NCBI GenBank assembly: GCA_037013495.1
Contig: CM072810.1
Coordinates: forward strand, 103,320,898 to 103,384,897
Length of the DNA stretch: 64,000 nucleotides
Reading direction: 5' to 3'
Source of the DNA: Hippophae tibetana
Lineage: Eukaryota; Streptophyta; Magnoliopsida; Rosales; Elaeagnaceae
Below the pieces are notes generated by a model, which was not told the DNA's origin, ran no database searches, and saw only the letters and a program-made list of their open reading frames with translations. The position numbers and the translations under genes were made by a program. Below, in pieces: positions 25,160-36,542 of this stretch. Numbering within the stretch: the stretch's first letter is position 1; every line of letters begins with the position of its first letter.

Positions 25160-25279
25160 TTAAATGTTAAGTCTAAGTATGCTATAGATAACTTTGCATC
25201 AACCTATAGATTATTCATATCTCATGCTTCTTTCGTGAATCAAATATCCTCTATATGTGTTCCTAATAAAGGGCATGAT

Positions 25280-26670
25280 GCTCTCAAGGACCCCAAATGG
25301 TCACAGGTCATGAATGAAGAGATGGAGGCATGTGAGAAGAATAATACTTGGGAGTTGGTGCTACCTCCACAGGGAAAGAGTGTTGTTGGATGTAGATGTG
25401 TGTTCATTGTCAAACACAATGCAGATGATTTAGTGAGTAGATATAAGTGAAGACTTGTTATAAAGGGATATACTCAAATATATGACATGGATTATAAGGA
25501 AACCTTTGCTCTAGTAGTAAAGATTAATACCATTTGAGTGTTGATTTCCCTAGTAGCTAATTTAGATTGACCTTTGTAACATTTTGATGTAAGGAATTCC
25601 TTTTTACATGGAGAGCTATCTGTAGAAGTCTAGGATCTACCCCTAGGAAATGAAAAGATCATAGGAGGAAGATTTGTGTGTAAGTTGAATAAGTCTTTGT
25701 ATAGACTCAAACAATCACCACGAGCTTAGTTTGAAATATTCTCTCAAGCTTTGTGTAGTTTTGAGTACAAACAAAGAAACTCTAACGATACGTTGTTTCT
25801 AAAATGTTGTGAAGGTAAATTGACTGCTTGTATTAGAATTTGAGATGAAAGATATTGGTTTTCTTAAATATTTTTTGGGGATTGAGGTCGCCAATAGGAG
25901 TTCAGGAATTTCCTTGTGCCAAAGAAAATATGTGCTTGAATTTTTGATAGAAACATAAAATGGTTGAGTATATAATCAAACTTTTATAGATGAGGCATGC
26001 TATCATAGGTTAGTTGACATATTATTCTATCTCTCACATACTTGGGCAGATATTACATATGTAGTTAATGTTGTGAGTCAATTCATGCATAATATAAGTG
26101 AAACTCATATGGAAGTTGTGATCCGTATTTTGAGGTATTTAAAGTCTGCACCTAGAACAATCAAGATGTTTTCAAAGCATAATCATCAGGATATTAGTGG
26201 TTATACAGATACAAACTAGGTAGGTTTTGTTACAGATAGAAAATTCACTTTTGGTTACTTCACTTTTATGGGTAATAATCTTATTACTTGGAGAAGTAAT
26301 AAGCAAAAGGTTATGGCCAAATGAAGTGTGGAAGCAGAATATAGAGATATGACTCGTGAAGTTTGTGAATTATTTTGGTTGAGAAATTTACTTCATTATT
26401 TGAGATTTGAACCCAAATAAGTCACGGAGTTATATTGTGATAATAAGACAAGGATAGATATTGCTCACAATCATATACAACATGACAAAACTAAGCTTGT
26501 TGAGGTTGATAGACATTTCATTAAAGAGAAGCCCAATGCTAAGTTTATATCTTTTCCTTTTGTTTTCTCAAATGATGAGTTAGCTAATGTTCTCATTAAG
26601 GTAATATTTATTAAGACATTTTATGATTCACTTGACAAGTTAAGTATTCATGATCTGTATGCGTCAACTT
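25280..26670 (+). pseudogene. Copia reverse transcriptase and RNase H remnant of element B
   Basis: RT begins with PKWSQVMNEEMEA (25290) and continues with KGYTQIYDMDYKETFA and an LNKSLYRLKQSPRA segment ending in a stop where Trp is usual. The YVDD box is absent: the sequence jumps near 25815 from the region before it to LEFEMKDIGFLKYFLGIEV. RNase H remnants (DRKFTFGYFTF, VEAEYRDMT) run to about 26600. Not functional. Confidence 0.8.
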
Positions 26671-26679
26671 GAGAAAAAA

Positions 26680-26893
26680 TGTTGACATGGGTCATATTTA
26701 TCTTATTTATGTAAAATATTCTATAATATTCTGTTATTTGTAATATTTATAGTATTATTAGATTTGCTCTTATCTTAGGAATGATGCTTGCCTTATTAAA
26801 CACAATTATAATTTGTATATAATTTCTCCTTGTGAGATAAAAAACTTTAAATTATTCAACTAAAATTATCTATTGTTTTTTATTATATTTGAG
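26680..26893 (+). repeat. 3' LTR of element B
   Basis: Starts TGTTGACATG right after a run of A and ends near TTATATTTGA, matching the 5' copy. Confidence 0.8.
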
Positions 26894-28307
26894 TCAAGAC
26901 ATATAATAAAAAATTATAAAGTAGCAATTGGATATATAGTTGGGATATATAACTCTTCCTAATAATTAATTTTTTAAGTTGGAACCAAAGTTAAATATTG
27001 ACGCTATGGAAGCTATTACAAAATATAAAGAATGGATCAAATACCATTAATATTTATCATCAAAATTGCTAACGTGGTTGTATAGATATTCTACACAAAA
27101 CTGCATTATAAGGGTAATTTGGTCTCACAAAACTTGTCATTTTGATTTTTAATAATTAATTACACATTCATACACTCATTTGTATTTGAAGGTATTTTAA
27201 CTCACCTAACCTTTTGTTTTGATTTTTTAGACAAAGTTAAAGCCATCAATTTCTCAAATGACCTACAAATCCAAGACTTTTAAATTGGTGTGGATTGAAA
27301 TTGAGGTTAAATGAGTTAGTTTATAAACAAATTGCACTGCAATAAACAGAATCTCTTCATGAACTTTACACAATACTTTTCTTCACAGTAAATGCTTGAC
27401 ACTTGTGATGGTTGATCTGCAAGGCATAGACAGCGATAACACGTGGCATATGCTCTGATTATAAGTATTAGGATTCTTTCGCATCGGAGATCATGCAGAA
27501 TAATATAGTTCATAATGCCTCCCACATCTACATATGCTGAAGAATTGAAGATGACCATGTCTACACAATCAAAAACAAATTAAATAAAAATAATAATATT
27601 ATTGGATTAATTTAAGGTCAAATTTGATTCTCTTTTTGGGCGTAAAAGCTATTACATCAAATTGATTAAAGTATTTTTGTAGTGGAATTAAAGATTACTA
27701 CTTTAAAAAATATGAAAATTTTACCTCCATACAAGTTGTGTGATCTTTCATCACTAGTTCTTAAATTTTATTCTCTTCTATTATATGAGTTTTCTCTACA
27801 ACTATTTTCAATAAGAAACCAAAGCTAGAATTGAATATATGGATAAGTTTTATCTTTCTCCACATCATGTACACAAATAACGAACCCAAATATGCAGTAT
27901 TCAATCCAAAAATAAAAACTACTTACAATATCTTCATTAATTAGAAGAACAAAGGAAAAGAAAAAGAAGCTAAAGCCCACTTCATGAACTAGTGAGCTTA
28001 AACGAGTTAACTTATCCGCAGTTTGCGAACTCATTTAATCATATATATATATTTTTAAAATAATTACTCTAATGTAATCATAAAAAAAAAATTTGTTTTA
28101 CAAAAATATATTATTTATATTAATATTTTTTTTATAAATAAAGTTATAATTTTTATTTTTTATTTTTTATAAACGTAAATAGTTAGAATTCAATTTAACT
28201 TATTTAAAAATGTATCAAATTAAGTTCAATTTATATAAAAATTGAATAAACTGAATAGGATTATAACTCATTTACGATGATTTAATTAAAATTAAACAAG
28301 TTGTTGT
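26894..28307. other. Intergenic region
   Basis: AT-rich sequence with one modest open frame (27316-27558, listed separately). Otherwise nothing is recognised. Confidence 0.45.
27316..27558 (-). CDS. Unrecognised 80-residue ORF
   Basis: I do not recognise this frame. It starts at an ATG at 27558, is less AT-rich than its surroundings, and encodes a Cys-rich peptide (nine Cys, including CYRCLCL) without signal peptide or membrane segment. A TGTAG directly before the ATG could be a splice acceptor, so it may be an exon or a fragment of a larger gene. It may equally be chance. Confidence 0.2.
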   Translation of the reverse strand: MVIFNSSAYVDVGGIMNYIILHDLRCERILILIIRAYATCYRCLCLADQPSQVSSIYCEEKYCVKFMKRFCLLQCNLFIN

Positions 28308-28793
28308 TGTGGGCGGAAGCAATAAATAGCGGTATATGAATATATCAAAGCAATAAAATGAACACAAAGAATTTACGTGGTTCGGCAATTCGCCTAGGTC
28401 CATGGGAGGCAGCAGATATTATTTGAACTGAGTAGAAAATACGCAGAATACAGATACAAATTTCCTCACTAATAATATCTAAGTGTTTCCCCAAACTTAT
28501 AAAAAACTCTCAAACTCACAAGTATTTTCTCTCTTTGAGTTTGCTTATACTCTCTTTAATTTTTCTGATTTTTGCCTTTTTCTTCAATGCATGAACTCTT
28601 CCCTATTTATAGATGAAGCAAGACTCTCTTTCCCTAAATTGTGCAATAATTTAAGCCTTAAATTAGACCACTAATTTCCTTAAATCATGCTACTAATTTT
28701 CTTAAATCATGCCACAAATCATGTCACAAATTAGGCCACTAATTTCCCTAAATTATGCCACTAATTTGTTACTTTTAGAGCCAATATTCAATA
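28308..28793 (-). repeat. Solo LTR of the element D family
   Basis: About 485 bp that match the LTRs at 45683-46113 and 50531-51028 from TGTGGGCGGAAGC to GCCAATATTCAA. No internal domain lies on either side, so this is a solo LTR. Orientation follows element D. Flanking pentamers (GTTGT, GTGAA) do not form a target duplication. Confidence 0.88.
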
Positions 28794-28795
28794 CA

Positions 28796-28978
28796 GTGAA
28801 ATTACGAGATACACGTTACTAGCAATCATTGCCAGCTTTATTCAAAACGTAGACACTCATTTTAATGGGAGAGAAATAAGAGCACGTGATATCCTATATC
28901 AAGCATCATACCACTTACAACTACCACTATGGAGCTATTAAAGCTAAACAACATAAAATGAAACAAGAATACTTAAAA
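28796..28978. repeat. Flank shared with element D (copy 1)
   Basis: These 183 bases beyond the solo LTR match 51031-51213, beyond the 5' LTR of element D, including AATGGGAGAGAAATAAGAGC and TGGAGCTATTAAAGCTAAAC. The match stops after ACTTAAA in both. It is outside the LTR and absent beside the 3' LTR of element D. Confidence 0.85.
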
Positions 28979-29706
28979 TAATAGAATTTTTAGATTATAA
29001 TGTGTTAAAATCATTTGTCTAATTCAAATAACATGTTCAGATTACACGGAAATATTATGGGAAAACATGTGTTGATTAAACGAAGTCAGAGGAAAAAAAT
29101 GAAGCTTTAAAACTCCATTGCATATGACAAATGTGATCAACATACTCCATGATCCTATTTCAACAATACTAGCATCTGACTCTCCATAATCGAGGCATAT
29201 AAAAGGTAGCTTCCTTCACGTTGGAATAATAATAATAATAATAATACTAATACTAAGAATAATACTAATATTAAGAATAATATTTAGTTTCTTACATCAT
29301 ATATATATATAAAGTCCAAATCTTCTTGTCTCCCCTCTATTACCAAAAAGCTTAAATAAAATCAGTTATTCTTAAAGCTCTAACTACCAATATGAACCGA
29401 AAGTCGTGTTATGTTCTTAAAATAGTCTTTAAAAATATAAAATCATATATATTGTTCTTATTATATTACAACTTCTTGATCGTACGGACATTAAAGTAGT
29501 GATGAGATTTGAATTATCGATATCATTTATAAGAGAAAAAAGTCACAATCAACCAAATCATAACAAGCATTGTTCTTATCCGAACAAATATCTAAAGGAA
29601 CTTTCTCTTTTTAAATAATTTATCCAACTATTTTATGATTCTTAATTTGTTTCTACTTTTTTCTAGAACTATACAAAATACAAAACCAGGCCTCTTGCCA
29701 ACCCTT
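28979..29706. other. Upstream region of the second glutaredoxin
   Basis: AT-rich, with an (AAT)n microsatellite at about 29225-29246. No coding sequence. Confidence 0.5.
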
Positions 29707-29714
29707 TATAAATA
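29707..29714 (+). promoter_or_regulatory. TATA box of the plus-strand glutaredoxin
   Basis: TATAAATA 132 bases upstream of the ATG at 29846. This predicts a 5'UTR of about 100 bases containing two copies of TCTTACACATCA (about 29729 and 29762). Confidence 0.65.
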
Positions 29715-29845
29715 GGTGATGATGCAATTTCTTACACATCAACTCAAACACCAAACTACTCTTCTTACACATCAAGTGGTTTTTAATTTTGATTAATATT
29801 ATTAGTTGCTACATTGTTCTAAATTTGCTTTGTGGATTGGTTAAA

Positions 29846-30154
29846 ATGGATAGGTTGAGAGATTTGGCAACCGAAAAAGCTGCTGTGATCTTTACAAAGA
29901 GTTCATGTTGCATATGTCATAGCGTTGAGTCGCTTTTTCGGCAACTTGGGGCTAGCCCTGCAATTCACGAGCTAGATCGTTATGCCAATGGCAAGGAGAT
30001 TGAGAGAGCTTTAAGGGAATTGGGTTGTAATCCTGTTGTTCCAGCTGTGTTTATTGGTGGTAAACTTGTTGGTTCATCAAAAGATATCATTTCTCTTCAT
30101 GTTGATGGCTCTCTCAAACAATTGCTCAAAGAAGCTAAAGCTATTTGGCTATAG
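29846..30154 (+). CDS. CC-type (class III, ROXY-like) glutaredoxin with C-C-I-C active site
   Basis: A 102-residue intronless CC-type glutaredoxin. I chose the ATG at 29846 (MDRLRDLA) because family members begin with this amphipathic segment about 10 residues before the first strand; the in-frame ATG at 29789 would add 19 hydrophobic residues in the 5'UTR. Features in order: AVIFTK strand, C-C-I-C active site, HELDRYANGKEIERAL, glutathione-binding PVVPAVFIGGKLVG, and a short C-terminus ending AIWL, similar to the ALWL motif used in TGA-factor and TOPLESS interactions. The predicted role is transcriptional modulation with TGA bZIP factors or redox regulation in cytosol and nucleus. All expected residues are present. 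The coding part is markedly less AT-rich than its flanks. Confidence 0.93.
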   Translation: MDRLRDLATEKAAVIFTKSSCCICHSVESLFRQLGASPAIHELDRYANGKEIERALRELGCNPVVPAVFIGGKLVGSSKDIISLHVDGSLKQLLKEAKAIWL

Positions 30155-31124
30155 TACTACACAGTAATTGTTTTTAAACAATATCACCAACTATTTTTTG
30201 TCTCGTTTATACCACATAATTGTTGTATATGTTTCATCTATATAGTTAAGTGTTATGTTTAGAATAACTTATATAGTTAAGTAGTATATTTGGAATAAAT
30301 TGTTATTCCAAATTTATTATTATCTTGTGATGCCGTTAAACGAAGATTAACGAAATTATATAAATGGAACAAATATAATAATTGAGTGGTATAAAGGAGA
30401 TTAAAAATTATTCAGTAACATAAACAAAACAAAATAATAATTTGGTGGTATTTTTGTAAGTTTATACAAGTGTTTATATAAACATATATATGTAATGTGC
30501 TCCGATACAATCTTTTGGAAAACAATTGTATCGTGAACTTAAATGTAAGCTCTGTTTAATTATTATATGAAATGAATTACTCTCTGAGTTTATGAGAAAC
30601 ACATCCCCCAGCTTCTATATGTAGCAATGCAAGTTAAGTTTTTTTTTTTTCATCATCAGCAGTAAACAGTAATATTCGAATATGTACCTTAAAACAAAAA
30701 CAAAAAAGAGTATCTCTGTTGGGTCACAGAATAGGTGAACAATTGAGAGCTGTGTCTTCATGAGAAAGATTGTCATGTGCAAAGGTCAGGAACAACAATT
30801 AATGGAATAAAATTTTCATCGATCTTAAGCTTTTCATTTGAACCAGTGATCAGAAATATTCCAACTTCCAAAGTTAAAACTTATCCACATTCTCAGATTC
30901 TAATGACAATTACATTTACATTAACTTGATATGTTAGTGGTACATATAAAATGTTGATACCAAGCTATCTTATCATCAATATCTTTTTTAAAAAGCCTTC
31001 GATGTAGTGATGAAATTTTGATACATAATCAATCCTATTTGTTTTTGTTCATTACTAAAATGAATCAAATCCTATCAAATATTTCTATTTATCCTTTGAA
31101 TTACTCATATATATCCTATGTCAT
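30155..31124. other. 3' flank of the glutaredoxin and intergenic sequence
   Basis: Contains two short direct repeats (TATAGTTAAGT-GTATGTTT-type, near 30241 and 30271) and otherwise AT-rich non-coding sequence. No gene recognised. Confidence 0.45.
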
Positions 31125-31278
31125 TTCGCACCGGAAACTCTTCTAGGAGAAGTTCGAATCCGTTCCGTTCGGATATTGATCGGTCTTGGTTTGACATGGT
31201 TTACGCGTTACTGGTTCCCGGAAGAGTTAATATCTCCATTAGCTAAATCCTTTCTTACCCTGCCTTTGGACTCGTATC
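31125..31278 (+). pseudogene. mttB: Nuclear copy of a mitochondrial mttB (tatC) fragment (NUMT)
   Basis: Reading from 31134, the plus strand encodes GEVRIRSVRILIGLGLTWF and then FTRYWFPEELISPLA, ending LTLPLDSY near 31278. This is the N-terminal region of the plant mitochondrial mttB/orfX protein, a TatC-type transporter subunit. About 50 codons are present without a stop. The segment is far less AT-rich than its surroundings and has no start codon or downstream part. It is inferred to be a small insertion of mitochondrial DNA; the high conservation suggests it is recent. Not functional. Confidence 0.85.
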
Positions 31279-32728
31279 ACGACACTTGTTTATTTTGTAT
31301 GGATATTTTTGTGGGAGAATATTTCTAGTGTAAGAATCCAACCCTTGTTATGTCTAATTTCATTTAACGGTAGTAAATTTTAAAATTCATAAATATCACA
31401 GTTATAATTTATGCATTATTTTATTTATAATTTTATAAATATTATACCTAAGAATGGTGAGGAAGGAGAAGGGTCCTGAAGCTGGAGCTGGCAAGCTGAT
31501 GATGTCTATTGGTGGTAAATGTGTTCGAAGGGAACTTGTGAATGACTCTAATAATTCTCGTGCTTTCAATGTTGGTGATCTGCTTCCCTTGCATATGGAA
31601 TGATGGTGGGAGTTTGGCTTTAATGTTTTGGTAATTTTAGTTTGGATTGTTTTGTTTTCGTTCATTTCTGATTATTATTGTGTGTTTTTTAGTCTATAAT
31701 AATATATCGGCTTAGTACTTAAATGTACACTAGTTGGTTTTATTTGCACTGTTAAGGAAATACTAGAAAGTTAGGTTTTTGTGTTGTAATTAGGATTCTT
31801 AGTTTGATATATAACTCTACTTTTATTAAATATATTATTTTGGATAGAATGAGTTGTATTTCGATCGCCATGCCTGTCCTCAATATTATAGACCGAGGAT
31901 TATGTGTATTGATTTTTGTTAATGGAATAATAATCCATTTAAAAAAAAAAACTAAAAATAATAATTAGTCCTTAAAAAAAAGAAGGAAAAGAACCTCATA
32001 TATGTGTATATATGTATATATATATATATATTAACTCCATATGATAGCTAGTGGGGGGAAGGAATTCTGCAATCTTGTGACTGGAACTTAAAGAATCCGA
32101 ACCCACCGAAAGTTTCATATCCCATGCATTCAGTCAAAGAAAGTGATTATGATCAGAATCTCTAATAAATTGACTAGGCAAAGGTGAAAAATGGTTTGTA
32201 TAATCATCCATTTAAAATTGATAAATATATGTTTTTATATAATATCATCCACACTATTATTAATTTAAATTATTTTATAATTATAGTGATTTATTAATAT
32301 CATTCATTAAACCTTTTTTTTCAACTTAACAAATCCGATATATATCAAATTGAAAACCAATTAATTACTCCTAAAAGATAAAAAGTAAATATATATAAAA
32401 GCAATTTTTTATATCAATGAACTACAATAATTCAAGTGGTCAACATTTATTTGATTTTATTAAACTTTTACTATACACTATCTATTAATGCATAAGATTG
32501 ATTGTGATTACTTGTGTTGTTGCTTTATCGTTTATATTTAGAAATTCAATTTCAACCAAAATCGTTGTTCATCTAAAATAATATTAAACAATGTATATAG
32601 TTTTTTTTTCTTGCAATAATCATGTATTGTAATAAATATGCATGTGTATTTATTGCATTAAAATTTCAAATTTTTATCTAACTTTTACTTCAACTATATA
32701 AAAATTAAAATATAAATTATATTGGGCT
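31279..32728. other. Intergenic region with a small coding-like island
   Basis: Mostly AT-rich. One island (31455-31604) is noticeably less AT-rich and open on the plus strand for 49 codons from ATG to TGA. It encodes a peptide I do not recognise, with an AAG splice-acceptor-like end right before it. It may be a terminal exon fragment. A short TATATG-rich stretch lies near 32000. Confidence 0.35.
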
Positions 32729-32758
32729 CACTACTATAAAATTGATATATAATCTCAG
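32729..32758 (+). repeat. Left terminal inverted repeat of the CACTA element
   Basis: Begins CACTACTATAAAA. It matches the reverse complement of 42224-42253 at 23 of 30 positions, including GATAT and ATCTC blocks at fixed spacing. Confidence 0.75.
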
Positions 32759-32794
32759 TTTTTAACCATTATTGTAGGTCTATGACTATGATTA

Positions 32795-33185
32795 TAAAAT
32801 CGAGACCTAAGTGAGAGAGATCATAAACTCTTACATATGGTCTCGATTTTTAACCGAAGTTATAGATATATTATTTGATCATGGTCTTTTATAAGATCAC
32901 GACCATGGACATACAATTTGATCACAATCTTATAAAAGATCGAGACAATAGGCATATTATTTACTCACGATCATTTATAAGATTGAGATCATAGATATAT
33001 TATTTGGCCTCGATCTTTTATAAGACTGTGACCCTATACATATCATTTGATCACGATCTTATAATAGATCGAGACTATAAACATACTATTTGGTTATGGT
33101 CTTTTATAAGACTGAGACCATAGACATATCATTTAGTCTTGGTCTTATATGTCTATTATCTCGATTACACTTAAACTGTGACCAT
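32795..33185. repeat. Subterminal tandem repeats with internal dyad symmetry
   Basis: At least six degenerate units of about 41-46 bp, centred near 32889, 32930, 32971, 33017, 33060 and 33103. Alternate units read CTTTTATAAGA and TCTTATAAAAGA, so the array contains many inverted pairs (for example ATGGTC...GACCAT around 32881-32908). The position just inside the CACTA terminus fits transposase-binding subterminal repeats. Confidence 0.85.
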
Positions 33186-35030
33186 ATACATCTCAATTAA
33201 CCTCATTTTTTAATATAAATTACAATAAATTTATTAATTGAGAATATTAAAAGTAATTATATTAAAATTAAGAGTGTAATTACATTTGAAAATTTAGGCA
33301 CTAAAACACAATAAAGTTTTATTAGCTAGTTAATTAAAGTGTTCTAAAATATGAAATACATGCAAAAAATTTACCAATAAGTATACTAATCAAATTGTAC
33401 ACGATCTAAATCAATATGAAAGATATTTTGCATAACACATTGACATGCTTTTCTTCAAAATCTTCTTCCTTGGCAATAACTTATTGCTATATGCATTGCT
33501 AATTTCTTTGCTACATGGACATCTTCTAGTACATCTTATGCAACATCTTATTTATTATAATTTATATCAATAGAAAAGTCACTAAACAATCATATTTAAG
33601 TCACCAGAATAATTTCAATTTCATATTTAATATATAATTTGGCAAGTTTTTAGAGGAGAGTAATTGTCTTAACGTGTGCACTAATCTATATATGATAACA
33701 TCTCAAACCTTCATAAAAAATTCTCTGAGCATGCAAGTCAACATGGTCCTAAGTAGGCATCCTCACACAGCTTATAAATTACACAAACGTATAAATTTTA
33801 TTCCAAAATATTTCAAGAAAAAAATTCAACTAAATATTAAGCGTATGGATTGAAAAATGAACTGAAAAATAATGCATAAAAAGATTACTAATATCTATAA
33901 AGAATAACTACTTACGATTCAATCAATCAATCAGGTAACTTAAATTATAATATACAACTTATTAAGATTACTAAAGTATCCACTTTTGATATAAGACACC
34001 ATATCAGGAAGGTAAGGTTGAAAGAATAATAGTTAGTTGAAAGTTAATTAGTTTTACCAGATGTAAAAATGGTATGGGCAATGCGTACAACCGAGGCCTC
34101 ATTCCACATAGATGGTCTAACTAGCTAACTATAACTGTAAGAATCGATTTATGGATTCTACCCATTCATTCTGCATCTCATCAACTTCATTATAGGTGTA
34201 AATTCCTTCATGATTGAGTTGTAATGTATATATATTTTAAATTATTGTTAGTTAACCACCTATTTTGATAAAGAAAAAATTAAAATCAAAATTAAAACAA
34301 GAAAAGAAAATACAAAAAATAATTTAAATTATGACCAAGTCAATCATAGAAGTAAGTGGATTGACAATAATTATCCTCATAAACATAAAGACACAATACC
34401 CATAAGTTACCAAGTCATTTTACTTAGGACACTACATATTAGAACAAAAATTGAATTGTAAGCTTAATAATATCTAATTAAAAATATATTACTTAGAGAT
34501 AATCAATAAATAATGTAAGTACTTCTAATGAATATACATATATACGAAAAATCTAAAAAGGTTGAAATTGTAGTGTTTAATGAACCATGCATTTATAGCT
34601 TACTCTCATTCTATACCATGTTGACAAACCTTGAGCCCTTCGACTTTGATGACCAATCAACATAATATGAACCATATATAATGAAGAAAGAAAAATAAAT
34701 ACGATTTATTTGTGAAGACATTAAAACTTAATGTTTTCAAAAATATTAAGTTAATAAAAAAATATAATTTACTTATTCATAATGTTTTTAATATCGGAGA
34801 ACACTTCACCCCACATTGAATCCAATTAATATATGATATTTTTAAATAACTCATACACAATAAAAATCTAATGGTACCTACATCAATTTATAATAAGATA
34901 TATATTAGTAAATGTCTTTGATCACATAACATAATTTTTTATAAAGGTTACAATAATCCACTTATCATCCATTATATAGAATAATCCACTTATCTCCCTC
35001 TTGAGTATTTTCCATCATTTCAAACACTTG
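33186..35030. other. AT-rich interior of the CACTA element
   Basis: No transposase domain, gene or repeat recognised in this 1.8-kb stretch. Confidence 0.5.
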
Positions 35031-35032
35031 TC

Positions 35033-35463
35033 TCATAATTTGATTACATGTATTCTTCTTCTTAATAACATAAAATCAACTTGGTAAATCAATCTAATCA
35101 CATTATTCAAATGATTTTTTATCAACTCTTCGTAGCATCGTCTATGAAAAAGTTCACAATTTAATGCATTGAAATCAAATAAACTAACTGTATCCAACAT
35201 TTGACAATTGAATAGCCAATTTCCACCTTGGTATAAAATTGTTTTACACACTCAATTGATAGAAAAATATGCAGTTCATTTTCTAAGATACAAACTTCTA
35301 TTGGAACTTTCACAGCAAGATCATTAACCAAAGATGTAGATAAGCATGCAGCTATAAGAAATCTAACATGCATAGGAAAACCACTAGTTTTATCATACGT
35401 AAATACTTCAATTATTACAATGGGAAGAAAGAACAGTGGGGAAAATACAAAGAAACACTTCAA
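35033..35463 (-). CDS. Unrecognised open frames inside the CACTA element
   Basis: Two overlapping minus-strand frames (35161-35463, 100 codons; 35033-35251, 72 codons). The first encodes a segment with the look of a folded protein (FPMHVRFLIAACLSTSLVND, then AVKVPIEVCI). I do not recognise either and they do not match CACTA TnpD domains known to me. They could be a second captured gene fragment or chance. Confidence 0.2.
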
Positions 35464-36131
35464 TTATTCTCAAGTTATTAGTTCTTTTAATATATACCAA
35501 ACAAAAACATTTATTTCAAAGAAAAGGTGTAATGTATACCACAGGTTCAACTAATAAAGCTAGTAGAATTTCAAGTTCTGGGTTATTTCAACAAATAGGA
35601 ACGCGAAAGCTCCATTTTATATCACTCTAATAATATATTGGGTTTGTTACATTAGTAATTAGGAAGTGAATTCAATGGGGAGAAAGACAAAGTTGTCTTT
35701 TGCATGATGTGCCCCAAAAGTGATTAGTTTAAAGTAATGCTAGGCAGTGAACCAAATCTAATTGAAGGTACACTAAGCATTACCAAAGTGCATGATACAC
35801 TTCTAGTATCATAACAAAATATGACACATAAAACTTGCACCAATAAAACTTGATATCCAAAAAGTGTCCCCAAAAAATACGGAACAGATTGAATCATATA
35901 AATCATAAAGTACGGAAGTCAAGTGTTAACACAAGGCACAAGCACAAGATGATTTTACTGTAGCAGTCATGGAATGCTAGAAGTAATTATAAAAAATCGG
36001 TGCATGGATAAGTGTTGCATTATGAGAAGATTGTTTAGATTAAAAATAGAACAGTGAAAGGAATTGAAAACTATAACTAAACAGGGATATATTAAGCAAA
36101 CAAAATATGAAATATTGCATACTGTACTAAC

Positions 36132-36404
36132 ATTAGCAAGATTAATGGAAGGTCTAGTGAAAGAGGAACCAACTATAACCAGTGTCACAGTGCCTATGGC
36201 GAGCAACCATGTCTTCAACAAAGAGTTACGAGGAACCTTGATGACAATTAAAAGAATAGTAAAGCTAATTATAAAAGTCAACACCCCTTCAGTAATTGCT
36301 CCAGTGTGCAAATCAACCTTCAAAGAAAGGCCTCCAAGTATGAGCTTGTACTCTACAAGCATTACATTCTTGATGAAGAGAGCTTCACCAACAGCTCCCA
36401 ATGC
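36132..36404 (-). pseudogene. SIP1-type aquaporin, exon 2 remnant
   Basis: A 273-bp uninterrupted minus-strand exon framed by an acceptor (TTTGATAG ending at 36405) and a donor (GTTAGT from 36131). It encodes ALGAVGEALFIKNVM, then LKVDLHTGAITEGVLTFIIS, LLKTWLLAIGTVTLVIVG and finally RPSINLAN. This matches the middle exon of plant small basic intrinsic proteins (SIP1), six-helix water channels of the ER membrane. The second NPA box reads NLA, so its Pro is lost. Exon 1 lies at 41568, separated by the intron that received the copia element; no exon 3 was found further left. Intron phases agree (phase 0 on both sides). Reading frame and splice sites survived, but the gene is incomplete. Confidence 0.8.
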
Positions 36405-36542
36405 CTATCAAATAGAGATGAATTCATTTGTAAGATACTTCAAACACAAATCATTAACATTAATTTGTTTCATACACACAAACCAACCATCATAGTACCT
36501 AACATATCAAAATAACCCCCTCCCAAAAAATAAACACCCTAT

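Larger units (their letters stand above)
21692..26893 (+). mobile_element. Degenerate Ty1/copia LTR retrotransposon (element B)
   Basis: LTRs of about 215-220 bp at 21692-21915 and 26680-26893, both starting TGTTG and sharing CTTATCTTAGGAAT-type blocks, enclose a complete but eroded copia order: gag with zinc knuckle, protease, integrase, RT, RNase H. A weak primer-binding site (TGATATTAAAG near 21919) follows the left LTR. Numerous stops and frameshifts are present, and the YVDD part of RT is deleted. A target duplication was not resolved. The LTRs are clearly diverged, so this is an old insertion. Confidence 0.88.

Noticed and set aside
29789-29845. Upstream in-frame ATG extending the second glutaredoxin by 19 residues
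   Set aside because: The extension is hydrophobic, AT-rich and not typical of CC-type glutaredoxins; the ATG at 29846 gives the normal family length.
35967-36495. Longer open frames on both strands over the aquaporin exon 2, including a 143-codon plus-strand frame
   Set aside because: The minus-strand exon matches SIP1 aquaporins with proper splice sites; the plus-strand frame is its shadow, and the minus-strand extension past 36132 is read-through into the intron.
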